64,000 nt of DNA, taken from assembly GCF_021155775.2 (NCBI RefSeq), contig NC_060235.2, positions 32,156,607 through 32,220,606 of the forward strand. The letters run 5' to 3'. Each line of letters opens with the position of its first letter. Position 1 is the stretch's first letter. This DNA is from Neodiprion pinetum. Taxonomy: Eukaryota > Arthropoda > Insecta > Hymenoptera > Diprionidae. This document shows, in pieces, positions 13,325 to 23,558 of this stretch. The notes beneath the pieces were generated by a model. That model was given only the letters and a program-made list of their open reading frames with translations. It was not told where the DNA came from and did no database searches. The position numbers and the translations under genes are program-made.

Positions 13325-13575
13325 AGTATTTTTATCTTATCACTTATCAGGTGTACACAAAAACGATATCATTATTCCTCCACGTCAGTAAAAACTTCAA
13401 CTTCACGGAAAGTCATAATACGTACGCCTAATGCATTTTGGTAACAGTATTACTACTATTGTGCTCAATTTTGTTACTTGTAACGATATCTACGAAAGTG
13501 AATATTCACTGTCACGGGCAAGTATTTTATCAGCGCTGCAGTACCTGGCTTGTAAGCAGCTTCGTCTGATGCCAT
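11084..13575 (-). CDS. EcKinase / CHK-like kinase (ecdysteroid kinase-like family)
   Basis: Member of the insect EcKinase family (PF02958-type, related to choline/aminoglycoside kinases); the family is associated with ecdysteroid phosphorylation and xenobiotic response, but the substrate here is unknown. Exons: 13545-13575, 12790-12945, 12044-12306, 11674-11925, 11084-11602; total 1221 nt gives 406 aa, typical for the family. Catalytic loop HGDLWINNIL starts at about residue 247 and the metal-binding DFQ is at about 275-277; both are intact. Upstream, KSFISKHLAANE with a following QSQNFFVNEARMY corresponds to the N-lobe Lys strand and the following helix. A probable untranslated exon precedes, because an acceptor (tttacacag) lies 12 nt upstream of the ATG. 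Intron 1 carries a foldback transposon relic (13113-13480). Cytoplasmic, with no signal peptide. Confidence 0.93.
13113..13480. mobile_element. Foldback MITE in EcKinase intron 1
   Basis: Two arms of about 155 bp (13113-13269 and 13325-13480) are nearly perfect reverse complements, separated by a T-rich and (TA)n loop (13270-13324). Arms differ at only scattered positions, for example actgacgttaagg versus cctccacgtcagt. Outer ends read AGTAACAAAATTGAGCACA on both sides. Possible 3-bp flank tgt on both sides, too short to assign a superfamily. No open frame. The element lies wholly within intron 1 of the kinase-like gene, so the transcript could form a strong hairpin there. Confidence 0.85.
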
Positions 13576-14484
13576 CTTGACTGCCACCTGTGTAAAAACA
13601 CAACGACATAAATAAATAAATTTTACCGATACGTATCGTCGCTCTCATATTTGATTCCGCACAGCTGATCGTGAATCGACACCGGCGTGTTCTGAGTATG
13701 AACCAATTTAGCACATTCGACTCTGTTAATACGACACACTGGAACTCATTGTCGTTGAATAGTACACAAGTATGAAAGTGCCAAGTCATAGTAGAAAAAT
13801 GGTTGTATTACATTTTCATAATATATATTCGATGTGTCTCACAATATTAAATACAGGATATCCATTTTCTCCGTGATGTAAAACTCTAAAAGTGTTACCC
13901 GTGCAGTTAAAAAAATACCCACATAATCATACTTCAGTTACGCTGGGTCGAAAACTTTTGAAAAAATCGCGTTTTTCGTCGTGTACTTTCATATAAAAAA
14001 TTGTAAAACCAATCTGAGACGTCACCTTGGAATCTTGATCGAGATGCTATGGAATGCCCCATGCACAGCAATTTTTGACGTTATGTTTGAAGATAAAATT
14101 TCTACTTTTTTCTTGCCTATGGATAAAGCTATTTTAGAAATATTGCAAATATACGTGAACATTGTCGAGAATATGAGATTTATTTGGTGTGGCTTTTTCT
14201 ACATGCACAGGTAAATCTACTAATTTTAATAAAGAACTATCAATACCTACTTGCAATATATAAAGTAATTCGGCTGTGTATGTTGCACACTACAGTAGTA
14301 CTTCAATTCTGAAAGCCTCGTCAGCTGTTGTAGCTCACAGTCGTTCTTTAACTGATTCTATATGTACTTTTCCTGAATTCAAATGTCCTGTAATATTAGT
14401 TCTCCGAGCGCATGAGATAAGAGATAAAAATGAAAGCTGAAAACGTTATTTGAACACGACTGTTTATATTGCTATTTACAAGCA
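13576..14484. other. Upstream region of the EcKinase gene
   Basis: Should contain the kinase gene promoter and an untranslated first exon, implied by an acceptor immediately upstream of the ATG. I see no clear core promoter motif. A 77-codon plus-strand open frame at 13981-14214 lacks recognisable features. Confidence 0.4.
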
Positions 14485-14492
14485 GCATTTCT

Positions 14493-15319
14493 CAGGGGCG
14501 GCGAAACACATATTTTTGAGACGTGGAATTAAACTGTTCGTTTGTTTCGATGCAATGTACGATTTTATTTCACTTCGATAGATCAAAAGTTGCTTTTCTG
14601 CAGTTATAAATGTTTATGAATTCGTTTACTAGTAAGTTAAGTTCTAATTCTTCAGCTACACCTTAGTGAATATTAGGAAGCGTCACAATAAAAAAAAAAA
14701 AACCAATTTTCTGCTACGTTGCGAACGGATGTTTTTCGTTAACGCAAAGAGATTCCCCAGTAAAAAAATTTCGTATGTCAGGGCTAAGTGGTCCCGAAAC
14801 TTTATATAGTTTTTCATTTAAGTTACACACCAATAAAAAAAATTTTTGATGGATATTCATAACTCCGTACTTATTGAATCATCTTCAAATGTGTGGAAAA
14901 TTACTGAAAGCTGAAAGAATAAACTTTCAAATATATGAGAGCACTTATCGAATTATACTATTTTTATTAATTTTTGCGAACACAGAGTTTTAAAAGTTGT
15001 TTACAAGTCAATATTTTCTTTTATATTTTCTTCTTCTGATACAAACGAAATAAAAGCTCCTAAAACTGTTCAAGTTTGGATTTCTTGACTGAAGGTGTAA
15101 GATTTCGATGGTGTTGAACGACTAGTGACTTAGAAAGTAGCACCATAAAATTTTTTTGAGAAAAATCAAACTGACACACTGGATTATGGCTACATCGTTC
15201 AAGCGATCTTGCAGCATTGTTGATATTCAAGTCATTAAAACAAAATTCAATTTTTTAAGACTGCAAATATCTGATGTGTGGAGTGCTTCGCAGCTACCAT
15301 AGTGGTTTCACCGCCCCTG
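14493..15319. mobile_element. Non-autonomous hAT-like transposon with 8-bp TSD
   Basis: Terminal inverted repeats CAGGGGCGGCGAAAC (left) and CAGGGGCGGTGAAAC (right, reverse complement) match the CAGGGG-type hAT end. Immediately outside are 8-bp direct repeats GCATTTCT (14485-14492) and GCATTTGT (15320-15327), 7/8 identical, the target-site duplication length of hAT elements. The 827-bp interior is AT-rich and has no open frame of transposase size. Confidence 0.85.
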
Positions 15320-15751
15320 GCATTTGTGAAATGTGAGCACAGTGGCTAGGTAAGTTCAGGTGTTTGAGGTTGTCGTAATCATAATATAAACGGTTATCGT
15401 TTCGTTCTAAGATATCCGTGCATGAGAATGTTTAGGTACATACCAGATACTGTGAAATGAAAACAGTTTGAACAACACAAAATGAAGAAATTATTTTCTA
15501 ATGATCATAAAGTCGAATTTTTTGAAAAGTGATGTAAATTAATTATAATTCTGATTCTAAACGACTGATATCACCTGCAGATGGATTTTTCGGACTGTTG
15601 ATAATCAAATTCTTATCAATCATCGTCAATTATACAAAAGCAATCGAATGGAGCTGGTATATATCGTAAAACTGTTACTTCGAGTACTGGCGACCGTTGC
15701 TGGAGACAAAGAACGTACAGGGCTCGAGATGCGACGGAGATGCAACGGAGT

Positions 15752-16521
15752 AGGTCACTGATCTCTATTTACCTGGATAAATGATTCCTGAATGGTAGTC
15801 TGTGCTACCGGTTCATAATTTTTCAAGCGCCCCGAATCAGTCTAGTTAATACCCAGGGAACTAACGTAGTACCTTATACGCATGCCCGAACGCGTGAGAA
15901 GTCAAACGTGTGATCCTTCCTACGAAGCTAACCCATGTTTCAGATCTGTTAAAGTGAACAGGGTAAAACTACAGGCGTATAAAATGAATAGCACAAGCGG
16001 TCAGAAAAGTGGAAAGATTTATCGTTTCACAAGTAAGTAATAGCGGCAATACAGTTGATGATAGAGTTGTTTACTAATTAATTTTCCACAATTTCAGAAT
16101 TAACTTTGTTCATGGATATGAACAAGTTATCAAGTCTGTAAGATTCATCTCGCGATATTCTCTGATATACATAATAAAGTGTTCGTTTATTAGTATTTTC
16201 ACGGTATAAAATAATGCACGGGCATTTCATTACGTAAATTATGATTCGGCTTCATATAATACTCGTACACCCTGTCCAGCGTCCCTACTTCATAATTAAA
16301 TGTCCGTAATAAGTTTCGTAATCATGATGTTGCCGAAATCGTTAACTAAAACGCATAAATATACAGATTCAAATTCACCGCTGTTCGGGCATGCGCATAC
16401 TGTACTACGTTAGTTCCCTGGGTGTTAACGACGCTGATTCAGGGCGTCTCAAAAATTCCACCGGAATTTGAGCCGTGTATTCTGGTTAAACAGCTATCCA
16501 GTTAAATACAGATCAGTGGGG
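15752..16521. mobile_element. Long-TIR DNA element of about 770 bp
   Basis: Arms at 15759-15893 and 16383-16520 are clearly reverse-complementary over about 135 bp with diverged stretches; the best block is acccagggaactaacgtagt and its complement, followed by gcatgcccgaac. Outermost shared bases are CACTGATCT. Both sides can be read with TA just outside (gTAggtcactg and gTAgatac), compatible with a Tc1/mariner-type TA duplication, but the ends are eroded. The 490-bp interior holds a small spliced open frame (15984-16141). Confidence 0.7.
15984..16141 (+). CDS. Small spliced open frame inside the TIR element (doubtful)
   Basis: ATG at 15984 follows a TATAAAA-like stretch. The first 49 nt end at a consensus donor (ACAA|gtaagt), and a pyrimidine-supported acceptor (acaatttcag) at 16097 rejoins in frame to a stop at 16139-16141, giving about 30 residues (starting MNSTSGQKSGKIYRF). 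No family recognised. It could be a chance arrangement or a relic of the element's own gene. Confidence 0.2.
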
Positions 16522-16647
16522 TAGATACAGAGAAGTACAAGATTCCGGTCTGCGCCGGAAATGCAAAGAGATGAATAAGCAAATCGCTCTATCACTTACC
16601 CCGTCACTCGAAATAAGTCTATCCGCTTCCCTTGCAGTGCTTTCGCA

Positions 16648-16833
16648 ATGGCGTCTAACAAAGTACAGGCCCAGCTGCGGTCCTATACCTACCACCCACC
16701 CTACTTGGGCCGCCAAGCGGGCCGGCTTGCAGCCCGCTACGATTTACAGCGTCAGTTTTTGACTACGCTAGTAGAACGAAAATTTTCGATAAAATTCCAA
16801 ACTGGGGAACTTTGTCTGAATAATTTCAATTAA
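16648..16833 (+). CDS. Short GC-rich open frame running into the satellite (doubtful)
   Basis: Begins MASNKVQAQLRSYTYHPPYL after an acceptor-like cccttgcag (16628-16636). The first about 27 codons are GC-rich and protein-like; the rest lies in the first copy of the 218-bp satellite, whose AT-rich tail supplies the stop. Most likely a truncated exon or gene fragment whose downstream part was captured and amplified as the satellite. Family not recognised. Confidence 0.25.
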   Translation: MASNKVQAQLRSYTYHPPYLGRQAGRLAARYDLQRQFLTTLVERKFSIKFQTGELCLNNFN

Positions 16834-17815
16834 TAGTAATAATACGAATTTGGTAATTTATTGAAGAGAGATAATTCTGCAATCAATTTATGCAATTATC
16901 AAAATGAAGAACTGCATCTTTGTTCAATTTTTCTGATCGAGGGGCTGCAGCCCGCTACGATTTACAGCGTCAGTTTTTGACTACGCTAGTAGAACGAAAA
17001 TTTTCGATAAAATTCCAAACTGGGGAACTTTGTCTGAATAATTTCAATTAATAGTAATAATACGAATTTGGTAATTTATTGATAAGAGATAATTCTGCAA
17101 TCAATTTATGCAATTATCAAAATGAAGAACTGCATCTTTATTCAATGTTTCTGATCGAGGGGCTGCAGCCCGCTACGATTTACAGCGTCAGTTTTTGACT
17201 ACGCTAGTAGAACGAAAATTTTCGATAAAATTCCAAACTGGGGAACTTTGTCTGAATAATTTCAATTAATAGTAATAATACGAATTTGGTAATTTATTGA
17301 TAAGAGATAATTCTGCAATCAATTTATGCAATTATCAAAATGAAGAACTGCATCTTTATTCAATGTTTCTGATCGAGGGGCTGCAGCCCGCTACGATTTA
17401 CAGCGTCAGTTTTTGACTACGCTAGTAGAACGAAAATTTTCGATAAAATTCCAAACTGGGGAACTTTGTCTGAATAATTTCAATTAATAGTAATAATACG
17501 AATTTGGTAATTTATTGATAAGAGATAATTCTGCAATCAATTTATGCAATTATCAAAATGAAGAACTGCATCTTTATTCAATGTTTCTGATCGAGGGGCT
17601 GCAGCCCGCTACGATTTACAGCGTCAGTTTTTGACTACGCTAGTAGAACGAAAATTTTCGATAAAATTCCAAACTGGGGAACTTTGTCTGAATAATTTCA
17701 ATTAATAGTAATAATACGAATTTGGTAATTTATTGATAAGAGATAATTCTGCAATCAATTTATGCAATTATCAAAATGAAGAACTGCATCTTTATTCAAT
17801 GTTTCTAATCGAGAG
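16727..17815. repeat. Tandem satellite, five copies of a 218-bp unit
   Basis: Unit starts (t)tgcagcccgctacgattta. Starts are at 16727, 16945, 17163, 17381 and 17599, exactly 218 bp apart. Copies are almost identical; the first differs slightly (ttgcag at the start, gaagag instead of gataag, aatttttct for aatgtttct) and the last ends in gtttctaatcgagag. Such homogeneity implies recent expansion or gene conversion. The first copy overlaps a GC-rich short open frame. Confidence 0.95.
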
Positions 17816-18052
17816 AATGAAAACAAATTCCGATTTGAATTTATCGAATTAAAAAATGAAAAATGATTCTGAAAAATAAAAATAATTCCTACATTAATGT
17901 CTTGAAGTACAAAGAAAATAAAAAATCACCCTTGAAATTTTGTAAATCAGAGGTGAACAATCCAGAGTCGATATTTTATTTCTACATTCAGGTAGATACT
18001 GGATTGCCTATCAACGTTCTTCTGTACTTTCAGGGTAAAAAAAAACTTCAAC

Positions 18053-18733
18053 AAGGGGAGGGCGCGATGTGTAAATAATCGATTTTGGTGAAACTCAGAC
18101 ATGTTGTAGATGTATTTGCCCTAAGTACCAAGCTAACCGAAACTAGGGTAACAACCCTTAATTTCCGAGAAAATCGCCGGTAAAGTTTCACGCGCGGTAT
18201 CTATAGTGGCAACTATGCACTCCCGACGAATAAGCGAGCGCGGCGCAATGAGCAAGGTTCCCGGCTGGTTGGCTGCTGGCCCGTGTTCAAGTCCCATAGT
18301 CGAACAGTTCATTTTTTTTTTGTTTTATAATTCTCAATTTTCGATGCTTTTTTCTTGTTTTCGTTCACGTATCCTATCTTTTTGAATATTAATGACAATT
18401 ATCGCATTAGAAATTTGCGAAGGGAAAAACTGCTAAACAATATCCAGTAGTAACGTCATTTATTTTACATTATACATACAATATAAGTGAAGAATAATTA
18501 ATAATATTACAATATAATACATGCAGGCCCTTAAATTACTCGCTATCACTATGTACATTAGGAGAACAATCGTTTGGATGGTATTTATCGTAGAAGCACG
18601 CAAAGCATAAGACTTTTTTACACCATGCACATTTTATGAATCCTACCGTTCTGGTACTTAGGACAAATACTTCTAAAACATATCTGAGTTTCATCAAAAT
18701 CGATTACTCACATATAGCGCCCTCCCATTGTAA
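18053..18733. mobile_element. TIR element with GGGAGGGCGC ends
   Basis: Left arm about 18053-18137 and right arm about 18645-18733 are reverse complements with mismatches; shared blocks include aatcgattttg, tgaaactcaga and cctaagtacca. Ends are GGGAGGGCGC and GCGCCCTCCC. No clear target duplication. The interior includes a GC-rich patch at 18180-18300 and no transposase frame. Confidence 0.7.
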
Positions 18734-19397
18734 GACTGTAAAATTGATGAATTTATGAATAGAAAATTTACAAACAAATTAACTGTACTAGGCTAAATCT
18801 GAAACTGTCTTTCGACTATTTAACTTTTTCCCCTACCTCTAAAAATGCTATACAAATGTTATGTATTTCAGACGTAAGTTTGGATCCGTTTCGCACAGCG
18901 TAACAAACTCATTGTTAGCATAATTGGGCCTTGAAGTTTCTGAAAAAGGCGATTGAATCGACGTAGAACCAATAGCTGGGGAGATACAGCTGAAATATGG
19001 AAGAATAATTCAATATTAATAATAATTATATTAAGAAGAATTATAATAAGAATAATAATATTAAGAATAATTCAAGAATAAATCAATAATTTATACATTC
19101 TGATCCGGGATATGTAAAATAGCAAGAAAATAGTACCATACATAATATGTCTTATCAGTGCCAGCTTCAGACATTACGGCGCCCTGAGGCAATTGGAGTT
19201 TGGCGCCGCCCCCCCCCCCTCCCCCCCCCCCCCCCCCCCCATGAGACACGAAATCTCATGAAGCTGTCATCCTTCGCAATGCACGTCTCATAAAGCTAAT
19301 ACTTTGACTAAGGAATATGAAGACAGTTGCCCTCATGGGCTTTGGTGTGACAACCAAAAATCGTCGTGCAATTACGCCCCTTGAGATGTTCCAACGG
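18734..19397. other. Intergenic with AAT-rich run and poly-C tract
   Basis: AT-rich sequence with TAATAA-type repeats around 19008-19095, then a G/C patch with an interrupted poly-C tract of about 31 bases at 19210-19240, the first of several G or C homopolymers near the giant inverted-repeat locus. A palindromic patch (ggcgccctgag...ggcgccgcc, 19180-19209) may be a transposon end. No gene. Confidence 0.6.
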
Positions 19398-19534
19398 CAG
19401 AATTGTTTTCGAAAGGTGTTCGTATGGAAAAAAATGCAGAGTAACTGTAATACATCACGGATGCACTAATCTTGATCAAGATGAAACGGATGGCCCGTAT
19501 ATGAGACAGTATTTAATGCAGTGTCCTGATATAA

Positions 19535-19850
19535 CCCTTAGCGGCCACACGGGGTAACTAGTTACCCCAGGCTCAGAAAAAGTGAAATTAAAGGTCTAAA
19601 ACCTTTGAAATTAATACAAGTAACGATATCTGCCGGTAGTAGACAAGTGAATATTTTTCTGAAAAAAGCCATTTTTACTGAATTTTCGCATATATGACCA
19701 GTTTTTAGAACGCTATCTATAAATTGACCGATAAAATTCATTAGAAAGGTTGAAGAACGCTTCAACAAACATGAAACAATCGGTTAGAAGCCTTAAAACA
19801 CCCATATGTCTTGCGCAACTAGGTTTTTCAGCGTGGGGTGATGCTAAGGG
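19535..19850. mobile_element. piggyBac-like MITE in the left outer arm
   Basis: Ends CCCTTAGC and GCTAAGGG, with TTAA on the right (19851-19854) and ATAA, one substitution from TTAA, on the left (19531-19534). The mirrored right arm keeps the empty site: its complement reads cccgatttgaagatctag where the left arm reads cctgat[ataa-element-ttaa]aggcctag. That shows the 316-bp insertion occurred after the arms existed. No open frame. Confidence 0.85.
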
Positions 19851-20251
19851 TTAAAGGCCTAGAAAGGTGATTGTCGGCGACTTTTCTTTTATAGGGAGAG
19901 AAAGAAACTTTGAGTGTATTTGAACACACATTTCAAAGGTATGAGCAAAAATTTTCATCATCCAACTGTCGCAGAACGGCAGCGTTATTAGCTGACCCGT
20001 CACCCGAAGAATATATCTTAAGTCAAAGGCTGACCATCGAAGGGCCTAGCCGCTTGAGTTTGGAATCGGCAGGAAAGATAAAGTGCGTATTTCTTGTCTG
20101 AAATGTAGAGACTAAGATCATTATAGATCATATCACATCATCATACATCATACATCATACATCATCATGGTATTAAAGTTCGAAACTAAAGTTTGGGTAT
20201 TCGAATGTTCGGATGTTCAGGAAGCGACGTCACCCAAAATTTTTTTTCTCC

Positions 20252-20259
20252 TGACGTCA
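20252..20259. promoter_or_regulatory. TGACGTCA palindrome (CRE/ATF-like), left outer core
   Basis: Perfect TGACGTCA, with a second partial site (cgacgtcac) about 27 bp upstream. The same perfect octamer is kept at 23349-23356, 27883-27890 and 29770-29777, once in each core copy. Binding function is inferred from the motif only. Confidence 0.4.
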
Positions 20260-20349
20260 TGGATTTGAAATCGGCTAGCCGAATTCCTCAGTCTGGAAAC
20301 GACCGCGCAGTAGAGCGGACGTACGAGAATCGCGCTCCACAGATGTCGA

Positions 20350-20560
20350 GTACCGGGTTCTCTACCTCCTGGATCCTGAGCTCCGGGTCCACTTTCGGGT
20401 GCAACTCGAGTTCTAGGACAATAGCTCCGTAGTTTCTGCGCTCCAGGTGCGCTACCTGGTGAAACTTGACTTCCAGGACGAGCGCTCCGTGGTTCCTGCG
20501 CTCTAGGTAGGCTTTCTGGTGAATCTTGACTCTCGAAGGACGAGGAAGACGAGGAAAACA
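20350..20560. repeat. 60-bp minisatellite, left outer arm
   Basis: About three diverged units containing ctccgtggttcctgcgctc-like and gtgaaacttgacttccagg-like blocks. Mirrors the array at 29379-29650. The 40-bp core is also the core of the 115-bp repeats further in. Confidence 0.75.
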
Positions 20561-20614
20561 AGGTGGACAAGGAGGACGAGGATTTGTGCACTGTGAGTAT
20601 ATCATTCTAAAGTA

Positions 20615-20860
20615 TTGAATAGAGTAGAATCAGGAGTAGGATCAAGAGTAGGAGTAGGAGTAGGAGTAGTATCAGGAGTAGGGGTAGACGTAGGGGTGGG
20701 AATAGAAGTAGGATCAGGAGTAGGAGTAAAATCCGGAGTGGAAGTAGGAGTAGGAGTGGAATCAGTAGTAGGAGTAATAGGAGTTGAAGTAGGAAATGGA
20801 CGGGGGGGGGGGGGGTAGGGCGAGGCGGGGTGGTAGGGTAGGGTAGGGTACGGGGGGGTC
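20615..20860. repeat. GGAGTA hexamer array with G-runs
   Basis: Degenerate (GGAGTA)n / GGATCA repeats at 20630-20790, then a run of 13 G and a GGGTAGGG-rich segment to 20860. This G-rich strand has G-quadruplex-forming character. Left arm only; no counterpart in the right outer arm. The Thr/Pro-rich minus frames across it are products of the repeat, not genes. Confidence 0.85.
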
Positions 20861-20939
20861 GTGTAGGCCCCACTACCCCGCCTCCCCAACACCCTAACAT
20901 CCCGCCGCCCCAGACTACCTTACCACCTTCAATCACCTG

Positions 20940-21740
20940 TGACGACCCCCGTTCTTCTTGTCCACCTCGTCCTTCTCCTCCTCTTCTTCCATTGTCCTCG
21001 TTCTCGTTCTCGACCACCTCTGTTTACCTCTTACCACCGCCAACTACCTCCAACGACCTCGAACCAGCTCAAATCACCTTCAGCTACCTCCAACCACTGC
21101 TAATCACCTCCAACGACCACCTCTAACCACCTCGGGTTATTCCCCGAATACTGATAAACATTTTCAGTATAAATTAGAACACATCAAAAATATTGTGTGA
21201 TGATTAATATAACTTTTCTGTTGACAGATTTGACCAAGAAGACTTGAAGAAAATTATAAAAAATTATAGGAATTTTATTAGCGCATTGATAGATACCGAA
21301 TTTGAGCTTGTGCGATGAATGAATTGAAATAATTTATTGTAAACATGACAAGTTAAAAAAACTTAAGATAAAATAAAATTACAATTGCCATTAAATATTG
21401 TAAAAATGTTTTACTCACCGTGCACAAATCCTCATTCTCCTCGTCTTTCTCGTCCTCCTCCTCGTTCAACTCGATCACCTACAACCACCCCTAACCACCT
21501 CCGATGATCACCGCTAACAACCTCGATTTATACCTCGAATACTAATAAACATTTTCAGTATTCGAACACATCAAAAATATTGTGTAAGGATTGATATAAT
21601 TTTTTTATCGACATATTTTAGCAAGAAGATTATGAGTAAATTACAAAAGATTATAAAAGTTTTATTAGTGCGTTGATAGCTACTGAATCTGTGCTTGTGC
21701 GAAAAATGAATTCAAATAATTTATAGTACACATGACAAGT
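20940..21740. repeat. Right-oriented AT-rich modules lodged in the left arm
   Basis: Two modules (about 21130-21420 and 21510-21740) share the sequence of the inner right arm (tattttcagtat..., aatttattgtaaacatgac..., ttttactcaccg) in the same, minus, orientation. They therefore sit opposite to their left-arm surroundings. A pyrimidine-rich ccacctc/cctcctc stretch precedes each. Confidence 0.7.
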
Positions 21741-21930
21741 TTGAAAGACTCTAAGGCAGCACGTGCTTCTACAGGATTCTGGGGATATTCAGGATTTGTG
21801 GGTAATTCACCTGGAGGACAGGCAATATGCCAGAAAAAATTGTTCCCCATCCAGCTCGGTACCATCGAAATTATAGACATGATGGTAGCATCCCAAGGCT
21901 AGATTTTCACTCGCAGCAAGATTCTGTGGC
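21735..21930 (-). pseudogene. Captured, frameshifted coding-like fragment
   Basis: On the minus strand an acceptor-like ttgccacag is followed by a protein-like frame reading GCYHHVYNFDGTELDGEQFF. It then shifts at a six-base T run, after which another frame continues with FWHIACPPGELPTNPEYP and runs into repeat sequence. Composition differs sharply from the surrounding simple repeats. The shift, lack of a start and run-out into repeat sequence indicate a pseudogenised exon fragment. Family not recognised. Present only in the left arm. Confidence 0.4.
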
Positions 21931-21961
21931 AATATTTAGCGTTGTGTATTTCTTCATTTCT

Positions 21962-22577
21962 GGAGCCAAAACTTTTTCGTCTCAGACTCTATTTGTATGA
22001 CCCTTTTCTGACCAATTGGACCCCCAGGAAGTCAAAAAACGCAGCGAAAAGAGCGTGGGTTCAACAGAAAAGAAGTTACGGAGAAAAAAGCATCTGCTGA
22101 AAAATGTCGAAAACACGGGTTCTGGTTTTTTGGCTGTAACTTCTGATGCGTTCATCGCAGCGTATTGGGACTGCGCCCAATCGATTGCTCTCGCAAAATT
22201 ACGTCGGAATGGTGCGTGAAAGAGTTAGTTTCAGCACTTTTCAAAATCGCGAAAATTTTCGCCAAAAATACAAAGGGGTAAGCCTTGCGGTTTTTCGGGC
22301 GAAAAACTTTTAGTCTCCAATTCGATTTGTATGACCCTTTTCTGACCAACTGGACCCCCAGGAACTCAGAAAACGCAGCGAAAACAGCGTGGGATCAACA
22401 GGAAAGAAATCACGAAGGAAAAAGCACCTGCTGAAAAATGTCGAAATCTGAGGTTCTGGTTTTTTGGCTGTAACTTTTTATCCGCTGCTCGCAGCGTATC
22501 GGGACTGCGCTAAATCGATTCGTCTCGCAAAATTGCGTCCGAATAGTGCCAGAAAAAATTTATTCCAGCACTTTTTA
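21962..22577. repeat. Direct module dimer, left side
   Basis: Two copies of a unit of about 310 bp containing tatgacccttttctgacca, a ggacccccaggaa block and ttttttggctgtaactt. The same units recur at 28690-29375 in the SAME orientation, unlike everything around them. Partly open frames (DPQEV..KRSEKSVGS) recur because the repeat recurs; no family match. Confidence 0.85.
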
Positions 22578-23558
22578 AATATTAATCCTCACGTAATATT
22601 TTTGATATGTTCTGATACTGAAAATATTTATTGCTATTTCAGGTACAACTTGAGGTGGTTAGCGATTGTTGGAGGTGGTCGGGGGTGGACGAGGAGGAGG
22701 ACGAACTGAACTGAGTCTCAAAGCCCTGTTGACATAAAAGCAGCTATTCGATAGAAATTATAGTTTATAGTTTACACAGCCCATTGCATGATATTTCATT
22801 ACAAATACATACGTTTCAATGTATTTAGGAATAATTTATCAAATATACGATAAAATTGATGCACCGGATCATCGTCGACTTTAACTTTTGAAATGTCCTA
22901 CCATTTTCGAACACCTCCTACCTCCCCCTGCCACCTCCGACCATCAATGGCCACTTTCGACCACCCCCTATCACCTTTTGCCAGCGCCGACCACCTCCTA
23001 ACATTTCCGCACACCTCCGACCATCCTATTTAGCTCTATTACCAGATTAGCTATGATATGAAAAGAGAAGAATTATTCGCAGAACGGCAGCGTTATTAGC
23101 CGACCCGTTCACTGAAGAATATATCTTCAGTCAACGGCTGACCATCGAAGGGCCTGGCCGCTTGAGTCTGGAATCGGCAGGAGAGATAAAGTGCGTATTT
23201 CTTGTATGAAATGTGAAAGCTAAAATCATTATACATCATATCATATCATCATACCTCATACATCATACATCATACATCGTACATCATACATCATCATACA
23301 TAGTATCAAAGTTCGAAACCATAGTTTGGATGTCGGACGTTCAGAAAGTGACGTCACCAATTCAGAATCAGCTAGCCGAATTCCTCAGTCTGGAAACAAC
23401 CGCGCAGTAGAGCGGACGGATGAGAGGCGCGCTCCGCAAATTTCGAGTACCGGGTTCTCAACCTCTCGGATCCCGCGCTTCGGGTCCGCTACGTATTTCG
23501 AGTACCGGGTTCTCAACCTCCCGGATCCCGCGCTTCGGGTCCGCTACGCGGTGAAACT

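Noticed and set aside
16727..17815. CRISPR-like regular array
   Set aside because: The 218-bp units are contiguous and nearly identical throughout, with no unique spacers; this is a eukaryotic satellite.
18236..18300. tRNA-like B box (gttcaagtccc) in a GC-rich patch
   Set aside because: T-stem pairing and a complete cloverleaf could not be made, and no convincing A box lies at the right distance. A tRNA-derived SINE remains possible but unsupported.
20602..21017. Thr/Pro- and Leu-rich minus frames over the GGAGTA array
   Set aside because: Hexamer repeats stay open in several frames at once; no start context, domain or splice structure.
22016..22219. KRSEKSVGS-type frames in the direct modules
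   Set aside because: The frames recur only because the DNA repeat recurs, differ in length between copies, and have no initiation or family support.
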